Program-made: the position numbers and the translations under genes
Shown here: piece by piece, positions 14,123-26,900 of the stretch
Layout: every line of letters starts with the position of its first letter
How positions within the stretch are numbered: the first letter of the stretch is position 1
Assembly: GCA_013365365.1 (NCBI GenBank)
Contig: JABVXU010000289.1
Coordinates: 1-64,000 of the forward strand
Length of the DNA stretch: 64,000 nucleotides
DNA from: Cruorifilaria tuberocauda
Lineage: Eukaryota; Nematoda; Chromadorea; Rhabditida; Onchocercidae
Direction: 5' to 3'
Notes under the pieces: model-generated
The model's database searches: none
Told to the model about the DNA's origin: nothing
Seen by the model: the letters and a program-made list of their open reading frames with translations, nothing else

Positions 14123-14146
14123 TCGATGTCGGTGTCGGGACGATGA
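14041..14146. repeat. CpG-rich GTCGGT/GTCGAT hexamer array
   Basis: About 17 tandem hexamers of GTCGGT alternating with GTCGTCGAT-type units. The array is strikingly CG-rich for this AT-rich sequence. Both strands are open across it (SVSSMS on plus, DTDIDD on minus), but the frames are repeat-driven and lack splice context, so I do not call a protein. Confidence 0.9.
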
Positions 14147-14426
14147 CGATGTCGAGATGTCACAATTGTGGAGGTGGTGGTGGTGTGAGGGAGGAGGAAG
14201 GAGGGAAGGATATGAGGGAAGAGAAGGAAAGAAGGATAAAAGTGGGCAGTGCTAAAGTTGACGAGATGGAAGAAAGAGGTAATCCCTCTCTCTTTCTCTC
14301 TCTGTTTCTCCTACATTTTCCATGGACAATTATTCTCCTTATTCGGGAGTATCTGTCTGCACAATCGTTTTAGGCGCCTTAATGACTAACTCTCTTCCAT
14401 ATTGAGAAATAAAATAGTGAATTAAG

Positions 14427-14451
14427 GAGAGAGAGAGAGAGAGAGAGAGAG
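14427..14451. repeat. (GA)n microsatellite
   Basis: Clean GA run followed by a purine-rich AAG/GAGGA stretch. Confidence 0.95.
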
Positions 14452-14719
14452 AAGAAAAAGAGGAAGAGGAAAAGGAGGTGGAGATTGAGATTTTTTACTT
14501 GTCACATCAATTTTATCTTCACTTTTACCTCCCTCTCTTTCTCCTCATTCATTCATAATAATATCCTATCCTCTACATTATTTCTTTATTCTTTTTTGAA
14601 TGCATTATAACTTATCGTCTGCTTCTTCTGCTGCTACTTAATTGTTATATTGAAGCAATTATCGAGAATTGTGGTGAAGAGAGGAGGATAAGCGTAGGTG
14701 GAGGTAAAGAGGGATAATG

Positions 14720-14728
14720 GAGAGAGAT

Positions 14729-14759
<31 letters not shown>

Positions 14760-14761
14760 AA
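14720..14761. repeat. (GA)n microsatellite
   Basis: GA tract with two GATA interruptions. Confidence 0.95.
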
Positions 14762-14908
14762 GATGTTATGAGGGTTATGAATGAGGAGGAGGAGGCGGAG
14801 GACAGTTCCATACTTGCTCTTCTGGTCATTTCCATTTCCCTCCTCTCGTCAAGACCGCGCGCTTCTCTCCACTTATTGATAGTTGCCGTTTGCATAATGT
14901 TCCCGTAC

Positions 14909-14977
14909 ATATACACACACACACACACACGCACACACACGTACACATACACGTACACACGCACGCGCATACACGTA
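14909..14977. repeat. (AC)n microsatellite
   Basis: AC tract decaying into ACGTAC and GCACGCGC units at its right end. Confidence 0.95.
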
Positions 14978-16244
14978 AACCATCAGCATAATTTGGTTAT
15001 CAATCAAAGTTGCAATGTATTATTTGTTGCGGTTTTCCTTTTCCTTCTCATTCCCACATTTTCATCTTTTCTTTTCCTCCTTTCATTCATATTTGTTTTT
15101 TGATAAAATGAAAATTTAAAAGGTTTAATTTGCTTTGTTAATTAATTTTCAGGTAAATAATTGAAGTTTAGCTAATTCTATCGTTTATACATACATTTTT
15201 TTTTGTGGAATAAAGTGAAAAATAAGTTTGAGTAATTTCTGTTTTTGGTTCTGTAATAATTGATAGCATACTGTGGATTTGATTTCTTTTTTTTTTTTTT
15301 TGTAAGCAAAGAATAGTGGATGATGGGATTTAAAGATTGATACGATAAGAGAGAGAGAGAGAGAAAGAAAGAGAGATGTGAAATACGGAAGCTTCTCGTT
15401 AAGAGTGAAATATGGGGAAGAGGAACAAGGAGTGGAAAAAATATGCTAAATGGACCAATAAGAATAGAATATTGCATACGGTGACCGTAATTGGTTTGTT
15501 TAGTGTGCATTGCAATTTTATTTGTTAATGGAATTAATATATTTTTATTTTTGAATAATGTTACATGACGAAATTTCTCGTTTGAACTATTTCTCTCTTG
15601 GAAATTTTTACGTAATTTAAGTTGGAAGAAATTTGAATCGATGAAGTTTGATATGTTGGATGGAAAATGGAAATAATACTTAAAGTGTATAATTTTACTA
15701 TCATATTTTAAATTATCAATTTCATTTTTTTTTTGTCAGTAATAATTTAGTTGATTAAAGTGTTATCGATTGAAGAAGTAATAAGTAAATCTTATTCAAG
15801 TAATAAAGAATATTATCTTAGTGTTTTACATGTAATTTAAAATATGATAGTAAAATTTTCAAAGTTTTACCCTCTTTTTTCTCTTGGCAATTTTTTCATC
15901 TCTTCTTTTTTTTTTAAGATTAGAAATTTCATTAAAGAAATGACAAAAGAAGGAATGTTATTATATTATGGAAAGATATCACTATAGAAGAGAACCGAGA
16001 AAAACTAAACATGTCCACATTTCACTTGCATTTTTTTAATGTAATAATTCTAGCATATACTTTTGATTTGAAATATTTTAAAATTTAAAAGCTGAATTTT
16101 GAATTTGTTTTATATTAAAGTTAGAAAATAAATTGTTTAAGTTGTATATGGAAATTTTGTATAATATGTTGGTTTTAATTTAGTTTTTATAGATGTATAG
16201 GACCGTTTATCAGACGAAATTGGCGAATTGGACCAAATATATGC

Positions 16245-16360
16245 GTATGTATATATATATATGTGTATGTGTGTGGTTTGTGTATGTGTGTGTGTGTGTG
16301 TGTGTGTATGTGTGTGTGTGTGTGTATGTCTGTGTGTGTATGTGTGTGTGTGTGTATGTA
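16245..16360. repeat. (TG)n microsatellite upstream of mir-124
   Basis: About 115 bases of TG/TATG, ending 385 bases before the mir-124 hairpin. It could form Z-DNA, which is inference only. Confidence 0.95.
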
Positions 16361-16744
16361 TTCTACCATCTGAAATATACCGACTTTAATCCATATGTTC
16401 CATTGATGAGTATTTGTTCATTCCGTCCCTCACAATAAGTGAGAAACAGGGGAAGATAGTAGGTCAAGGGTCAGCACAGATGCTCTCGTATGTTCTTTCC
16501 TTTTGCACCTATATGGATATTTTTCTAGGATGATTGTAAGTAGCACTAACATATATCTATAATGATTGACAATTATTCTTGAATTAGTTTATCTATTACT
16601 GGACGAATAAATGCTACCACTCACGTATTCCTTTAACCTTTTCTGGTTATTTATAGGATTAAATCTTTGCCGTAACCATACATCGTTAAACTAAACAGAT
16701 TCTATCCAATTGATAGATTGATAATATCATAATTTCCTGCAAAG

Positions 16745-16817
16745 GACGTCTCGCTTTCACCGGTGACCTTGGTTTGTTATCCTTATTACTAAGGCACGCG
16801 GTGAATGCCAAACGTTC
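16745..16817 (+). ncRNA. mir-124: microRNA precursor mir-124
   Basis: The mature 3p arm lies at 16790-16810 and is, from memory, base-for-base the bilaterian miR-124 sequence, including the seed AAGGCAC and the tail GGTGAATGCCA. Upstream, CTTTCACCGGTGACCTTGG (about 16754-16772) pairs with it as the 5p arm, and GGACGT at 16744-16749 pairs with ACGTTC at the base, leaving a loop of about 17 bases that includes TATCCTTAT. miR-124 is a neuron-enriched repressor in animals. In C. elegans it sits in an intron of trpa-1; here no host gene is recognisable within 5 kb. The block from about 16440 to 16900 looks less AT-rich than the neighbouring repeats and may be part of the primary transcript. Confidence 0.96.
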
Positions 16818-19800
16818 TATTGCTATACCTTACGTATACCCTTATGTCGAAGATAGCTTTCCCGCTTTCGTCTATTCAAAAATCACTTCCTAAAGTTCCC
16901 TTATTTTAAAAAGGTTTGTTTTACTTTTTATTTTTTTTTCTCTTCAATAATTTTTATTATATTTAACAAATGATAAATGATATCATTAAAAGAGACGATA
17001 TTGGTGGATAATGTATTAGCCTCATTGTTTCGCTTTGTTTTTTAGACGAAATGAATAAGAGTTTGAAAAAAAAATGTTGAACAAAAGAGAGGAGGGAGAG
17101 GGAAAGAGAAAGAATGAGATAGAAGATTACAATGCAATGCTGAAATGTAGAATTTAAAATGCTAAATAACAAATATTAACTTTACTTCAAATGAAAAAGG
17201 AAAAGTTGCTAATAACAAGGATTATTTTATATCTTGAATAAGTAAAAGTATTGCTATAGCAAGAACAATTTTAATAAATACAATTACAATTTTGTTTGTC
17301 AGAAATAATACACCTAAAGACAGCAACTTAAATATATAATATTTAACATTCAGATGGAGAAGTTTGCACGATAAACATGCGAATAGATTAAACAAATAAA
17401 CAAACAAATGTAAATACATTTGTACAATGTTACTTTGTCTTTTTTCTTTTCATGCAATATGATAGTAAAAATTATAATTAAATAAAATCATACCTATAAT
17501 TTATTCTGCTTAAATTGAATGCAAATTTTCGATTATTTGTTTAAAAGAAAGAAAAAAACAATATCTTTTCCTCTTTTCTTAGAGTGTCAAATATTTGTCA
17601 TTTTTCTCATATGCAATTAAATTAAATTTAATCATTTCAATTTTGGAATACTTATCAAAAATTTTTAAATTTATTGAAGTTTGATGAATGTAGGCATTGC
17701 ATCATTTTGAAATAACTTATGAATAGAAGACAAGATATGCAATCATTAAATCATTGGTTTAAAGTAAAAACTGAATTAAGTAATAAAATGGTTTAAAAAT
17801 ATGATATTTTTAAACAAATTTAAATTGCTACATGAATTATTACTTATTCATTGTATATGTTATTGTATATAAGTTTGACCGAAAATTTATGTATAATATA
17901 AAGCACCAAAAATGCTTATTTTTTCCTTTTATTTATTAAATTCTTCAAAATTATCATTATCATTATCATTATTATTATTTCACTGATATATGTAAATAAA
18001 GTTAAAAACTTGTTAATATTTTTTTCATTTTTTTTCTTCTATTTTTCAGATGGAAAAACAAACGTCTGCTTATAATATATGATAAGTGAGTGATTTAATA
18101 TAATTCACAATGAATTTTCAGTGTTTTTTTCTTTTTGTTTTGAAGTATTTTGCTTTAATGAATGAATAAATTATTTTGTTTCATTCAATTTTCAAACGAA
18201 ACAGATTTTTAAATTTCATTAAAATATGGAGAAGAAGAGATTCTAAATAAACAATAAACTCAACAAAAAAGACTTTTTTCCATTTTTCTAATCTAATCTA
18301 AACATTTCATTTAAAAACAATTATTTCCGTACATGTTTGAAAAAAGTTAGAATATTGCTATATTCTGCACATTATCCATTACTTTTTTTTCAAACTATTC
18401 TTTCATTTTCTATAATTATTTCAACGAACAGAAACATTTTTAAATTAAAGTGAAAAAATGAGAAATATAATCTTGAATTGCAATTCATGGATGTAAAAAA
18501 GAGAAAAACAATTCAATCAATTTCCCTTACAGAATAAAGAAGAAGTATTCTGATCAAAATAAAATAATACATACAAATATATACACCCCATACTAAATTT
18601 TTATTTTAGGTAAACAATTCGTTGCTCTGATAAATAATCTAGCGTAAAAAGTTTACAGAAATAATTTGATAAATAATTGAATGATAAATGATGTGCATTT
18701 AACAAAATGTGTGGCAGAGAGATGAAGAAAAAAAAAAGATCTGTTCAATTTCACATAACACCTGCTTATTGTTTAAGATTATTGTTTGGAAGAAAAAAAA
18801 AGCAGATATGATGACATATGTGACCTAAACTAAATTGGATTGGAATAGGTCAGTCACATGATTCATTCTTCCCAAAATCAATAATTAAATGTAATTTCCG
18901 CAAAACACATCATTGACAATTTATAAAGCTATTTAATAATATCTATCTGCTATTTTCATCAATATTATTTATTTGAATAAAATTTATTGGGAAATTAAAA
19001 TGCTTCCAAAATGATAAATGAAAGATGAAAATTTTCAACATAGTACTATTGACTTGTATAATTTGTAAAATTTTACAGATGATCATTATTTCTGCAAATT
19101 TTATATAAATCACAAATGATTAATTATTGACATATTGAATAAAGATAAATGCGAAAATATTGTTTTTTCTAAGTCTCATAATAATATTAATTATTAAATC
19201 ATTTTAATCCAATTTAATTCATGACCAAAGTTGTTATGACTTCGTCGACTCGTCTAACATTAGCTATTAATTATACGATATTGCTCTTCGAATTTAATTA
19301 AAGCCTTTGGGGGAATGCCACCAATCGACCAGCCCGCTGTTTGATGATCTCGAGATGTTTTTCAGTTTATGCATTGCAGTGAATGTAATGTAGTAAGGTG
19401 GGATTTCATGACGTTCTCTTTCTTAACCGAGTAACTGCTATTAAAAAGCGAACTCATAGAGTAGATATTGATTACATTCTGAGTCACTTCGAAAGATTAG
19501 CGTGTTATTGGAGAGGGAAAATCGGAAAAGAGAAAAAAGAAGTAAGCTTGAGTTAAACCTATAAGAAGAAAAGTATTTTATTTTTCATAGAATCTAGAAG
19601 AGCATTTAAAAAATGTAACTATCATACAAGTTAAACGAACTTAGCACAAAGTAAGCAATGAAGCCGTTTTGTTAACAGGTTTTAGCAGCATTTACTTCTT
19701 AATTTTAGAGTGATATTTTTCATATGTTTGGCAAAATAACGCAGCAAAAATTATTTATTTCTGCAAAAAAAGAAAAAACATAAGAAGTTAATAAAAATCA

Positions 19801-21859
19801 TGCTAAAAATCTGCATTCTATCCTATGGCTTGGCTTTTCTCTCTTCGTCAGGTTTCTTATTTGATGGTTGAGGCATTCTCTTCGATACTATTTCTGCCTG
19901 AAAATTGTGTCTCACATCAAATCAATAAGGTAATCCATCGAAAGCCAATATATTCTAAGCTAAATTTTACCTCGAAACAAACAATATCATTAAATTATTT
20001 CACATAATTTGTATGCCAATTAGGCCGTCTGGTCACTTACATGACATCAAAAGTTATGAAGATAACACTTATTACTATGTTGTTGTAAAACTTATATTCT
20101 ACGTTTAAGCTAGTTAAACCTTCGCCTGAATAAAACTTCTCAATACAACCTTAATTTGGCAATCTGACATTTTCTTACTCTTATTTCTTACCTTCTAATC
20201 ATAAGATAGATTGGGATAAGTAGTTAAATAGGCAGTCAAGCAATTTTCTAGAAAACTAGTACTTATAATGAAGTTGCGTTATTATCAGGATAGAGACTAC
20301 AGCGAATGTCCGAACAATTAGTATTCAAAATTACAGCTATCAACTTGCCATACTATAAATCATAATCATAGAACAAAACTAGATACCTCTATATCACAGT
20401 AGGAATATTTTTTGAACTTAAAGTAGTCAGAACACTTGTACTCCTCCGGATTCACTTTCTTCTTCATTCCAATCTAAAATAAAATTCAAATAATCAAGAT
20501 TATTATTATTTTTAAAGTACGAGAATTTTAGCCCACTTAACGGACGGATTTTTATGAATTCATACAGAATAAATAATTAAACAATTTCATTCTAAAACTT
20601 CTCCTGGAAACAGAAGGAAGATCCTACTCCACATATTTTATAAACTTGTAACATTTCATCCCATGTTTATTCCACTACTGCAACTGAAAATGACAAATAT
20701 AACGCTTTTCAATACCATGAATATAAATATCACAGTGCACTAAAACTTAAAAATCCACTATTAATCCAATCGTGATAATCATCTACTCTTAGTTTACGAT
20801 AAATTTTAGTATTCTCTCACTTAAATGAAAATTTTGATTTCGACAGAATTCAATAAATATACTATTTCCGCGTGAAAATTTTAATTAAAATAAACAAAAA
20901 CCACAACCTCTTTCATCGTCTCCGCATATTCTATTCCAGTGGAATACAATGTTCTTATTAAATTGCTTATAATTGGCGTGCGTGAACGCAGCTGTATGCC
21001 AAATGACCAAAAACCATTCGACATAACCTGCAGCAAAAATACGGCCAAAATATTTGTGACAACCTGGAAACCTGAAACGGTCGAAACTACAAGTCGAAAT
21101 TTTTACCTTGAAGTCGTTTAAAAACAACGGGCCACAAATTTCATCGTTATAATTTCTCCCCAATCATATTGGCTAGTTATTCTGGGCAAAGCATGTGGCA
21201 TGGTTGCCGTACGTTTGATTTACGTGGTCCATAATGCAGTGCATGTAGGATGGGTAGGATCGAATAATATTAGCATACGAATAGTGGGCTTTTAAAAACA
21301 AGGAAAAATCTTGAAAGAATATGAGCAAACTATGAATTATGAAGTGTTGCAAGTGATTTCGAGTTTCATCAGCGCCATTTGTTTGTCTCGTTTAAAGATA
21401 GTGTAGAATATGAAGAAATTCAGATTGATGGAAAACTTAGAGATTTTACCAAAATACCAAAATAATGTAACAAGTATGTAGAGCTTTTCAGTGTACTGTT
21501 CCTATAAGACTTTTATTCTTGTTTTCCTTAGTTCACCACATACTACGCTTACGTCATTACCTGAGGTCAAAATTCAAGATTACGTTGCATCATTTTTGCA
21601 TTTTAAAATGAAGATTATTTTTCCCCTGTATTATCATACTATTTCCTCAGTGAAATTCGTTTAAAATATATTAGCAAAGAATAATTGGTTCCATGAATTA
21701 ACAGGTGAAAATTCATTTTTTCTTTCATTTCTTTCTGTTTACTTGGATTTCTGCTTCATATTCTATTTCAGATTTTTTTAACAAGATATTTGATGGTTTA
21801 TTTCGGAAGAGATTGATCAGAATTTGTGTATTAACAATAATCCTACAATAGATACTAAA
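16818..21859. other. Spacer between mir-124 and YPEL5; nothing recognised
   Basis: AT-rich sequence with small random open frames, none with splice context or family resemblance. Two stretches (about 19225-19520 and 20900-21300) have more balanced base composition and could hold promoter or noncoding RNA sequence. A pyrimidine-rich acceptor at 21761-21771 (TTCTATTTCAG), 88 bases before the YPEL5 ATG, may be its 5'-UTR or spliced-leader acceptor. Confidence 0.5.
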
Positions 21860-22793
21860 ATGGGCCGTCATTTCCTGGAACATCTTGGTGGTCGTCGAAT
21901 TTTTTCGTGTGATGGCTGTAAAGCGTTCCTGACAAATGAGGATGAACTAATCTCAAAGCATTTCACTGGTAAAAAGTTGAGCGTGAAATATCCGATAATC
22001 TTAGCATGAAGTACGAAATAGTACATGGATGTTGCTTTAATCATTATCGATCTTCGAGAAGGTTGTCTATTACCAAGCTGTAGATCAAGTATTAAATTGT
22101 AGGATGTATTTTACTTCATAATCTATTGGTTTTTCAGGATCAACTGGTCCAGCTTTTCTATTTGACCGTGTTGTCAATATCGAATATTCGGAGATGCAGC
22201 TACGAACGATGATCACCGGGCGACACATTGTTCGAGACGTTATTTGTAAGAGATGTAAAGTATGATAGCTCAATATGCTTCGCTGAAGGGATTTTTGTAT
22301 ATAGTAAAATAATAAAGAATTGGAAGGCTGGAAAAAGTGTCCAAGAAATATTGACTTCTGAGAGAATCTGATGATATATTGACGAAAAAGTTCATACCGC
22401 ATAAAATTTTGCGTTCTAAATCAAATATCAAATTGCAGGATAATTTTATATCTTATTTTTACAGAAATATGAATGAAGAGAAATGTTGGTAAGTATAAGA
22501 TGACATAAGCACATGGTATGAGTACAAAAATTGTCTCTTTGTTCAAAAAATTTGCATATAATACAGTAAAACTGCAGAAGGTTACACTAAGGTTGAGTTC
22601 AAAAGAGTCAGATAGAGAAGGTAATTTCCATATTTCTTAGACAAAGCTTGGTTGGATGTACGAATATGCAATGAATGAGCCTCAAAAGTACAAGGAATCT
22701 AAAGTTATTCTAGAAAGAGCACTGATCGAAATGAGTGAAGGAATCGATAATCCTGTTGACGATGGAAGAGAACCACGACAACGGTACACATAG
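21860..22793 (+). CDS. Protein yippee-like 5 (YPEL5)
   Basis: Three exons, 21860-21968, 22138-22259 and 22641-22793, with phases that close, give 127 residues (human YPEL5 has 121). The protein opens [11 protein letters not shown] and contains a full Yippee zinc-binding motif, C17-x2-C20-x52-C73-x2-C76. It continues with [18 protein letters not shown] and [11 protein letters not shown], all matching YPEL5 rather than YPEL1-4. YPEL5 is a small zinc-fold protein associated with the CTLH/GID ubiquitin ligase through RanBP9/10. The ATG is fixed by the conserved MGR start. The C-terminal tail ([12 protein letters not shown]) is divergent. OTUD5 follows 1.1 kb downstream on the same strand. Confidence 0.95.
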
Positions 22794-23900
22794 TATTCAT
22801 TAGTATCTGTACCCAAATTTCAGAGGATACAGTATTTCGCAATATGTATATGCATTTCTTCGGCTTTTTAATTTGCGTATGTGCAATGTTGTAGATATGT
22901 CCGTCATATTTATTTGTTTCAATTTAACGATTTGCGTGCACTCTGGTTGGTTGTTTTTGTGAATTGAATTTAGTTGTTAAATGTTCCCGTATGTGGCTAA
23001 CGAAGACTGCCTTGCTAATTTCAAATTAAGAATTCTTGTGTGGGTTATTTTTTATTGAGCATTCTGCATTCACTCATGAATCTTTCTTACATTTATCCTC
23101 ATAATGTCATTATTCTTTCCTACTTTTATCGTCCTTCTACTTTCAATATTGCTGTTGTGAAGAAAGGGTGGAAAGGTTGCTAAATCGATTTGAATTTTGC
23201 AAATTCCATCAGTTTGGTCGTTTAATCGCATTTTTTTTTTGTTTTTTGGAGCAAATGGTATTCTTGGTATATGAATCTTTTATTGGTATACATCAAATTC
23301 AGTAAAATTATGGATTTGTTGCAGAAGTTTGATATCCATTTAGATTTAATAGTCTCAGGCATTGCCTGTACTATTACTAGTTGTTTCTGGATATTTGTTA
23401 ATAATGTTTGCAGCAATGTCGAAAACTAAAAGATCATAGAGGACAAACTAATTTTCAATCAATGGTTCGTACAATTCCATGGTTTCAGAGTCGTAATTGA
23501 ACGAAGTCCATGATATTTGTCAACTTGCTTGTTGACATCGAGTTTTCGTCATATTTCAAAATTTTTGTTAGCAAATGAGCATTGTTTTTAAATTGAACAG
23601 TGAGCAGCACCTCTAAACAGGTTCAACATCACAGAATGAAAATTGCGGTCAGATCGATAGTGGTGTAATAATGAGTGAGAAGTGGAGTGGGTTTATCTCT
23701 ATGTTAGTGAAATGTAGCAATGAAGGGCAGCTGTTGTTAGGAGCTTTGATGATTCCGACTCAAGATAGAATCAAATCTTAAGGTAGAATTCAAACTTATT
23801 CTAAATCACGTATTGCGCAAGCATGTCATTCATATGTTGATATTGGTAGCATTAATTTTTGTAGATTAGATATTGTTGGTCGTTGTGGATTGAGCTAATC
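22794..23900. other. YPEL5-OTUD5 intergenic region
   Basis: 1.1 kb on the coding strand between two co-oriented genes. No exon or RNA gene seen. It must contain the YPEL5 3' end and either an OTUD5 promoter or an intercistronic trans-splice site; I cannot tell which. Confidence 0.5.
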
Positions 23901-26900
23901 ATGACTATATTACCTAACAAACCGAAGAAAATATCAAAAAGTGCTGAGCGACATGGTTCACAAACAGGGTTAGTCTTCTTTGAGACCATTGTATAGATAG
24001 TGCTTATCATTTATCATTTTTGTCATGCTGCAGGGAAATTCTAAGTTGGTTGAAATTCATTAGGTATTTTCTAGATACTTTATGAAATAATTGTTGTCGG
24101 GAGCGTTTTCTCTGGCTGGAAAAGCGAGATTTTTGCAGTTACACTGTAGCTCTGTAATCGTTCTTCTCATCTTCCCTCCCAGTATTTTTATTTATTCACT
24201 CAAAGCGACCATTTTCCGGGCAGGTCTAATTGTGATAAATTCCAGTATTGAATGTAGGGCAAACTTCCTGATATTTCTGAATATTGAGCGGATTTTCAGC
24301 AGTCGGGCTCAAACAACACATTCACTTAGACATTCAAGTGCCAACAGCAGCGACGAAAAAAGGAAAACTAATGCTGCTATTCCTCCTGCTTCTGCCAGTT
24401 CCAAAAGTTCACCAATTCCCAGGTTGTTCACTTTTTATATCTTTCATTCTGAATACGTGGCGGAAACGGCTCTCTCTCAAGATATTCTATTATAATTATG
24501 TCTCAAAGCTGTAGTTTCGAATGAAACGATGCTAGTTACTGAGAGATAAATTTGATGAAATTAATATTTTATATCATTAAATCCAGCTATGAATGATTTC
24601 TTGCTTTATTCAGTTTCTAAACTTAGAAATTACTGAGAGTAAAGAAAATTTCACGGATATATTGGTGAACAAAGGACAACATATTTCAGGACCCCGTCTA
24701 CTAAAAGTATTCATTCCTTGGGCGCGTCTCCACCGGAAACTAATATGCAACCAATACAAAGTCCTCCGAAAGAAAATCCAAGTAATGTCGCTTCATAGCC
24801 AAGTTTTGGTTTCAGTTGCATTTTTTGACTCAGAAAATATTGCCATCCTTTTGTAGTTATTTATAATTTTATGCTTAAGGTGCCCCGGCTATTAATTCCG
24901 ATGATGAAGATGGTTCTGGTTTCAAAGATGATAACGTATGTTTCATATTTGCGAAAGTTTTCATAAACTAATCTGGCATTCTTTCGTAGTAGTGGGAGAA
25001 GAATACGATGAATATCTCTAAAAAATTAAAAAAATTTTTTTTTAAGAAAATTAAAAATAGCGCTAGAAAACTAGTTAAAGGAAGTAAATATCTCTCATTT
25101 TTATTTCAGCTCGAAGCTTGGTTTGAGGAGCGTCTGCGTTGCGTTCGGGGCCTTGTGATTAAGCCCGTTCGAGGAGATGGAGCATGTCTCTTCCGCGCTG
25201 TTGGTGAGTGCAGAATCCTAAGATTTTCTCACATGCATACGTTGTTTTCTTTAATTTCTAGAAGCAAATTAAAAACAAATTCGGAAGTCATAAACTATGC
25301 ACGACCGTAGATAGCTTCACTTTTCTACACCTCTCATTTCTAATGAACTGGAACTTCTAATAGCACTCCCTAGACTCATTTTTGAAGTAAATAGATGAAG
25401 TTAGTATATTTTGTTGCCAAATTTTCTTCGCAGAGCTTAAATTTGGAAGGAAAAGAAAAGCAATTCATATGGTTTATTGAGTGACTTTTCAGCTGATCAG
25501 ATATATGGCGATGAAGAAATGCATGACGATGTTAGGCGACTTTGTATGGACTACATGGTTAGTTTTATGTACGCTACGTAGTTTTTGATTATCCAAAAAT
25601 ATCATAAACTAGAATAAGCATCAGTCTTCTAGATAACTAACTTACTGGAATCAAAGTCCTTTTCATTATCTTCATTATGCGACGGTAGTTTAAAATTCCC
25701 GGAAAAAATTTCAGGAGAAGAATAGTGATCATTTCTCACAATTTGTAACGGAAGATTTTCATGATTATATTGCAAGAAAACGACGTCGCGATGCTCATGG
25801 AAATCATGTCGAATTGCAAGCAATTTCTGAAATCTTTTCACGTCCAATAGAAATTTATGAGTATTGTACTGGTATGTTTTTACGTATTGATATAACTTAA
25901 TGTTTTCTCTTTCTTCACTGTATCGATGTCTATTTTCAGAGCCTCGAAATATCTCCAGCTCTCGTCTAGATGCTTCTCCATCTGCAGAACCGAACCCACC
26001 AATTCGCCTTTCATATCATGGTTCAATTCACTATAATTCAGGTTAGTGACGGCTAATTTCGCTTATCGAAGTATATAGTTTGACTACTGTGGTTTATATC
26101 TTGTTTTATAGGTATTTATTGCATTAATTTCAGTTGGTTTGGTCGAAAACTGAAACAGACAGTACCATTGAAAAAATGCGAGTTCTTTCGGATATGCCAT
26201 CACACTTTTTCTACTTAACTCGTTATTTTTAAGAATAATTCCGAATAGGATGCAATTAGCTGAATTTCAGTCGTCGATCCAAATAAAGCGACAATCGGAG
26301 TTGGTTTGGGATTGCCTGAATATTCACCGGGAGCAGCAGACAGAAACTTATTGAAAGAAGCGATGCAGAAATCAGAAGTTCAAATGATCGAAGATGCAAT
26401 GTTGCATGATAAAATTAAAATGACTGATTTTGAGCGTACAGAACAAGAAATTAGCGAACAGGTCACTATTCAACTTTCCGTTATTTCTGCCTTCATTCCT
26501 ATAAGAATCTACTGTGAAATGAATCAATATAATTTGTCGGTTGGCTTTCTAAATATCTTTTAGAGACTCATGATTGACTATTCCTTTTCATATACTTATT
26601 TTGTTTTAATTCTGTAATTCCTACTGCTGAAATTGAAACAGAAACCACAAAGTGCGTTAGCAAACCTATAGTTTCTTAAATGACAATCACTCTTGAAATC
26701 ATGGTATCTGCAGTTTTAACTATCAAAATCACACCAGTAATCACAGAACGAATGGAGAAAATTTGATTATCGTATAGTTTTATTTCAGGTAGCTCGACAG
26801 TCTTATTTGGATTACTTGAAAAGTATTAGTAAGACGGAAAATATCGAAGCAAGAGGGACAGAATATGCGGTATCGGAACCGGGTTGCTCACATACAAATG

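Larger units (their letters stand above)
7842..16744. other. Gene-free spacer with dense microsatellites
   Basis: About 8.9 kb between MTTP and mir-124 in which I find no exon chain on either strand. The first few hundred bases must hold the MTTP promoter, but no motif stands out. Open frames here are low-complexity translations of repeats (for example SVSVSV or HTHTHT). Long AT-rich stretches (about 10.5-12.6 kb) show nothing. The individual repeats are listed separately. Confidence 0.6.

Noticed and set aside
13808..14163. Overlapping open frames on both strands (Ser/Val-rich on plus, Asp/Thr-rich on minus)
   Set aside because: Produced entirely by the hexamer repeat and CT tract; no splice sites, start context or family similarity.
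19340..19480. C/D-box snoRNA suggested by TGATGAT and a later CTGA
   Set aside because: The C box has the wrong first base, spacing is too long, and there is no terminal stem.
20885..21163. 92-codon minus-strand frame with several cysteines (GCGFCLF end)
   Set aside because: No signal peptide, no similarity and no linked exons; the cysteines are not in a known pattern.
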